The notes beneath the pieces were generated by a model. The model saw only the letters and a list, made by a program, of their open reading frames with translations, did no database searches and had not been told where the DNA came from. Both the position numbers and the translations under genes were made by a program. This document shows, piece by piece, positions 5,067 through 6,072 of a DNA stretch of 6,072 bases (positions are counted from its first letter, which is position 1; each line of letters starts with the position of its first letter). Origin of the DNA: an uncultured Spirochaetales bacterium (GTDB lineage Bacteria > Spirochaetota > Spirochaetia > Sphaerochaetales > Sphaerochaetaceae). The stretch is taken from positions 1-6,072 of the forward strand of contig CAMEXG010000125.1 in the NCBI GenBank assembly GCA_945947045.1, in the 5' to 3' direction.

Positions 5067-6072
5067 ATGCTATATATCAACAACGCAAATGCCATCGACT
5101 ATCTAAAGTGGAGAGGAGATTTATCCTTTGATAGTTCCCCTTTCAATGAAGTGGATATGTTTATTCTTTCCCAAATATCTACAGCAGATTTCATAGGGAA
5201 AATCCCTAGGGATGGGGAGATGAAGCTTTGTGATGCCTTTGAAGAGTTCTTCAAAATCTATAATTTAAATGACAGTCTTGGTGTCTTGCAGTCCCAATAT
5301 GTCATGAATATGTACAATATTATAAAAGACACGGCGAGATACAAAGATCTGTTACTCCGACACCAGGTTATTATTAATAACAAGGAAAATGAAGAGCAGT
5401 TCAGTGCAATTACTATTGTTATTCCTGATGGATCTATTTGTGTCAGTTTCAGAGGAACCGATGACACTATAATCGGTTGGAAAGAAGACTGTAATCTCTC
5501 CGTGTATGAGACAGTTCCAGCCCAGAAGGATGCTGTAGATTACTTAGAGTCTGAATTCCTCTTTGATAATACATCCAAGATTAGAATATGTGGACACTCA
5601 AAGGGTGGAAACTTGGCAGTATATTCAGCTGTCTCTGCCCCGAAAGAAATAAGAGACAGAATCATAAATGTCTATAGCTTCGACGGTCCTGGATTCCAAC
5701 CTTCATTCTTTGATAAAGAGGGATACTATGACATTAAAGACAGAATCGTAAGCGTCTGGTCTCAGAATTCCCTTGTAGGAGTTCTTTTGGAGAGTGCAGG
5801 AAGAGTAGAAATCATTCATAGCAGAGTCTTTGGACCTCTTGCTCATGATGGCTTCAACTGGACACTTATGGGTACTCGTTTTGATAGGGAAAAGGAATTG
5901 TCTGAGTTTTCTCTCTTCTTCCAGAGTTTTTGTAACCAGTATATAGAGAAATCTACGGAAGAAGAGAAGATTGCACTCTTTGACGAGTTATTTGATGCTC
6001 TCTTGAATAGTGGATATTCAACACTTACAGAGCTTACCGCTATGAGTCCGACAGAGACGATGAAGTTCTTTA
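5067..6072 (+). CDS. Mbeg1-like (DUF2974) alpha/beta-hydrolase, 3' end outside the window
   Basis: The frame is open for 335 codons to the window edge and is therefore partial at its C terminus; family members are usually somewhat longer. The start shows the family's DYLKWRGDLSF signature (11-21) followed by PFNEVD (25-30). The fold is a lipase-like alpha/beta-hydrolase: VSFRGTDD (126-133) is the oxyanion/strand region, then GWKEDCNLS (137-145), and CGHSKGGN (175-182) is the nucleophile elbow with Ser178. SFDGPGF (204-210) supplies the probable acid Asp206, and LAHDGFNW (258-265) supplies a candidate catalytic His260. All three expected catalytic positions are present, so an active serine hydrolase is likely, but the substrate is unknown. 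There is no signal peptide or membrane segment, implying a cytoplasmic enzyme. It follows the XRE gene after a 121-nt gap holding a terminator, so it is probably separately transcribed. Family assignment is confident; the biological role is not. Confidence 0.9.
   Translation, partial: MLYINNANAIDYLKWRGDLSFDSSPFNEVDMFILSQISTADFIGKIPRDGEMKLCDAFEEFFKIYNLNDSLGVLQSQYVMNMYNIIKDTARYKDLLLRHQVIINNKENEEQFSAITIVIPDGSICVSFRGTDDTIIGWKEDCNLSVYETVPAQKDAVDYLESEFLFDNTSKIRICGHSKGGNLAVYSAVSAPKEIRDRIINVYSFDGPGFQPSFFDKEGYYDIKDRIVSVWSQNSLVGVLLESAGRVEIIHSRVFGPLAHDGFNWTLMGTRFDREKELSEFSLFFQSFCNQYIEKSTEEEKIALFDELFDALLNSGYSTLTELTAMSPTETMKFF

Noticed and set aside
5258..5467. Minus-strand open frame opposite the hydrolase gene
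   Set aside because: It is antisense to the conserved Mbeg1-like coding frame.

Overview
The window is bacterial, gene-dense DNA of moderate-to-low GC with frequent AGA/AGG arginine codons and heavy GAG/GAA use. It carries five complete protein genes and one cut by the right edge. No RNA gene, insertion sequence, CRISPR array or phage gene was seen. The gene families (a TSUP transporter with the GLAGLSAAAVISP signature, a YczE-type membrane protein, an XRE regulator with LAPFL repeats, an Mbeg1/DUF2974 hydrolase) are typical of host-associated anaerobes. I would place it in Bacillota or in a gut or oral spirochaete (Treponema/Sphaerochaeta-like). This is inference from protein style only, with low confidence.

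Layout. A charged coiled-coil protein of unknown function (16-1059, +) meets, tail to tail with a 12-bp overlap, a long RluA-type pseudouridine synthase (1048-2313, -). The synthase carries an extra N-terminal domain of about 200 residues, and its promoter sits so close to the ATG that the message may be leaderless. A 92-bp divergent spacer (2314-2405) leads to two integral membrane proteins on the + strand: a YczE/DUF6198-like protein (2406-3038) and a TauE/SafE-family (TSUP) anion exporter (3112-3885). A strong intrinsic terminator (3899-3938) closes that pair. Next is an XRE-type regulator (4010-4945): a classic N-terminal HTH joined to about eight copies of a 27-30-residue 'LAPFL' helical repeat. 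It ends in its own terminator (4973-5003). The last gene (5067 to the edge) is an Mbeg1-like alpha/beta-hydrolase with an intact GHSKG nucleophile elbow, lacking its 3' end.

How they may work together. yczE-like and tauE-like are probably co-transcribed (73-bp gap, no convincing terminator between them), and both are internally duplicated small transport-type membrane proteins. The XRE-LAPFL protein and the hydrolase appear to be separate units, each preceded by a terminator. A regulatory link between the XRE protein and its neighbours is possible but only inferred. The most distinctive element is the LAPFL-repeat regulator.

Start corrections. The XRE gene starts at 4010 rather than at an upstream in-frame ATG (3965), because a strong Shine-Dalgarno precedes 4010. 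The TSUP gene starts at ATG 3112 rather than TTG 3100, for the same reason.
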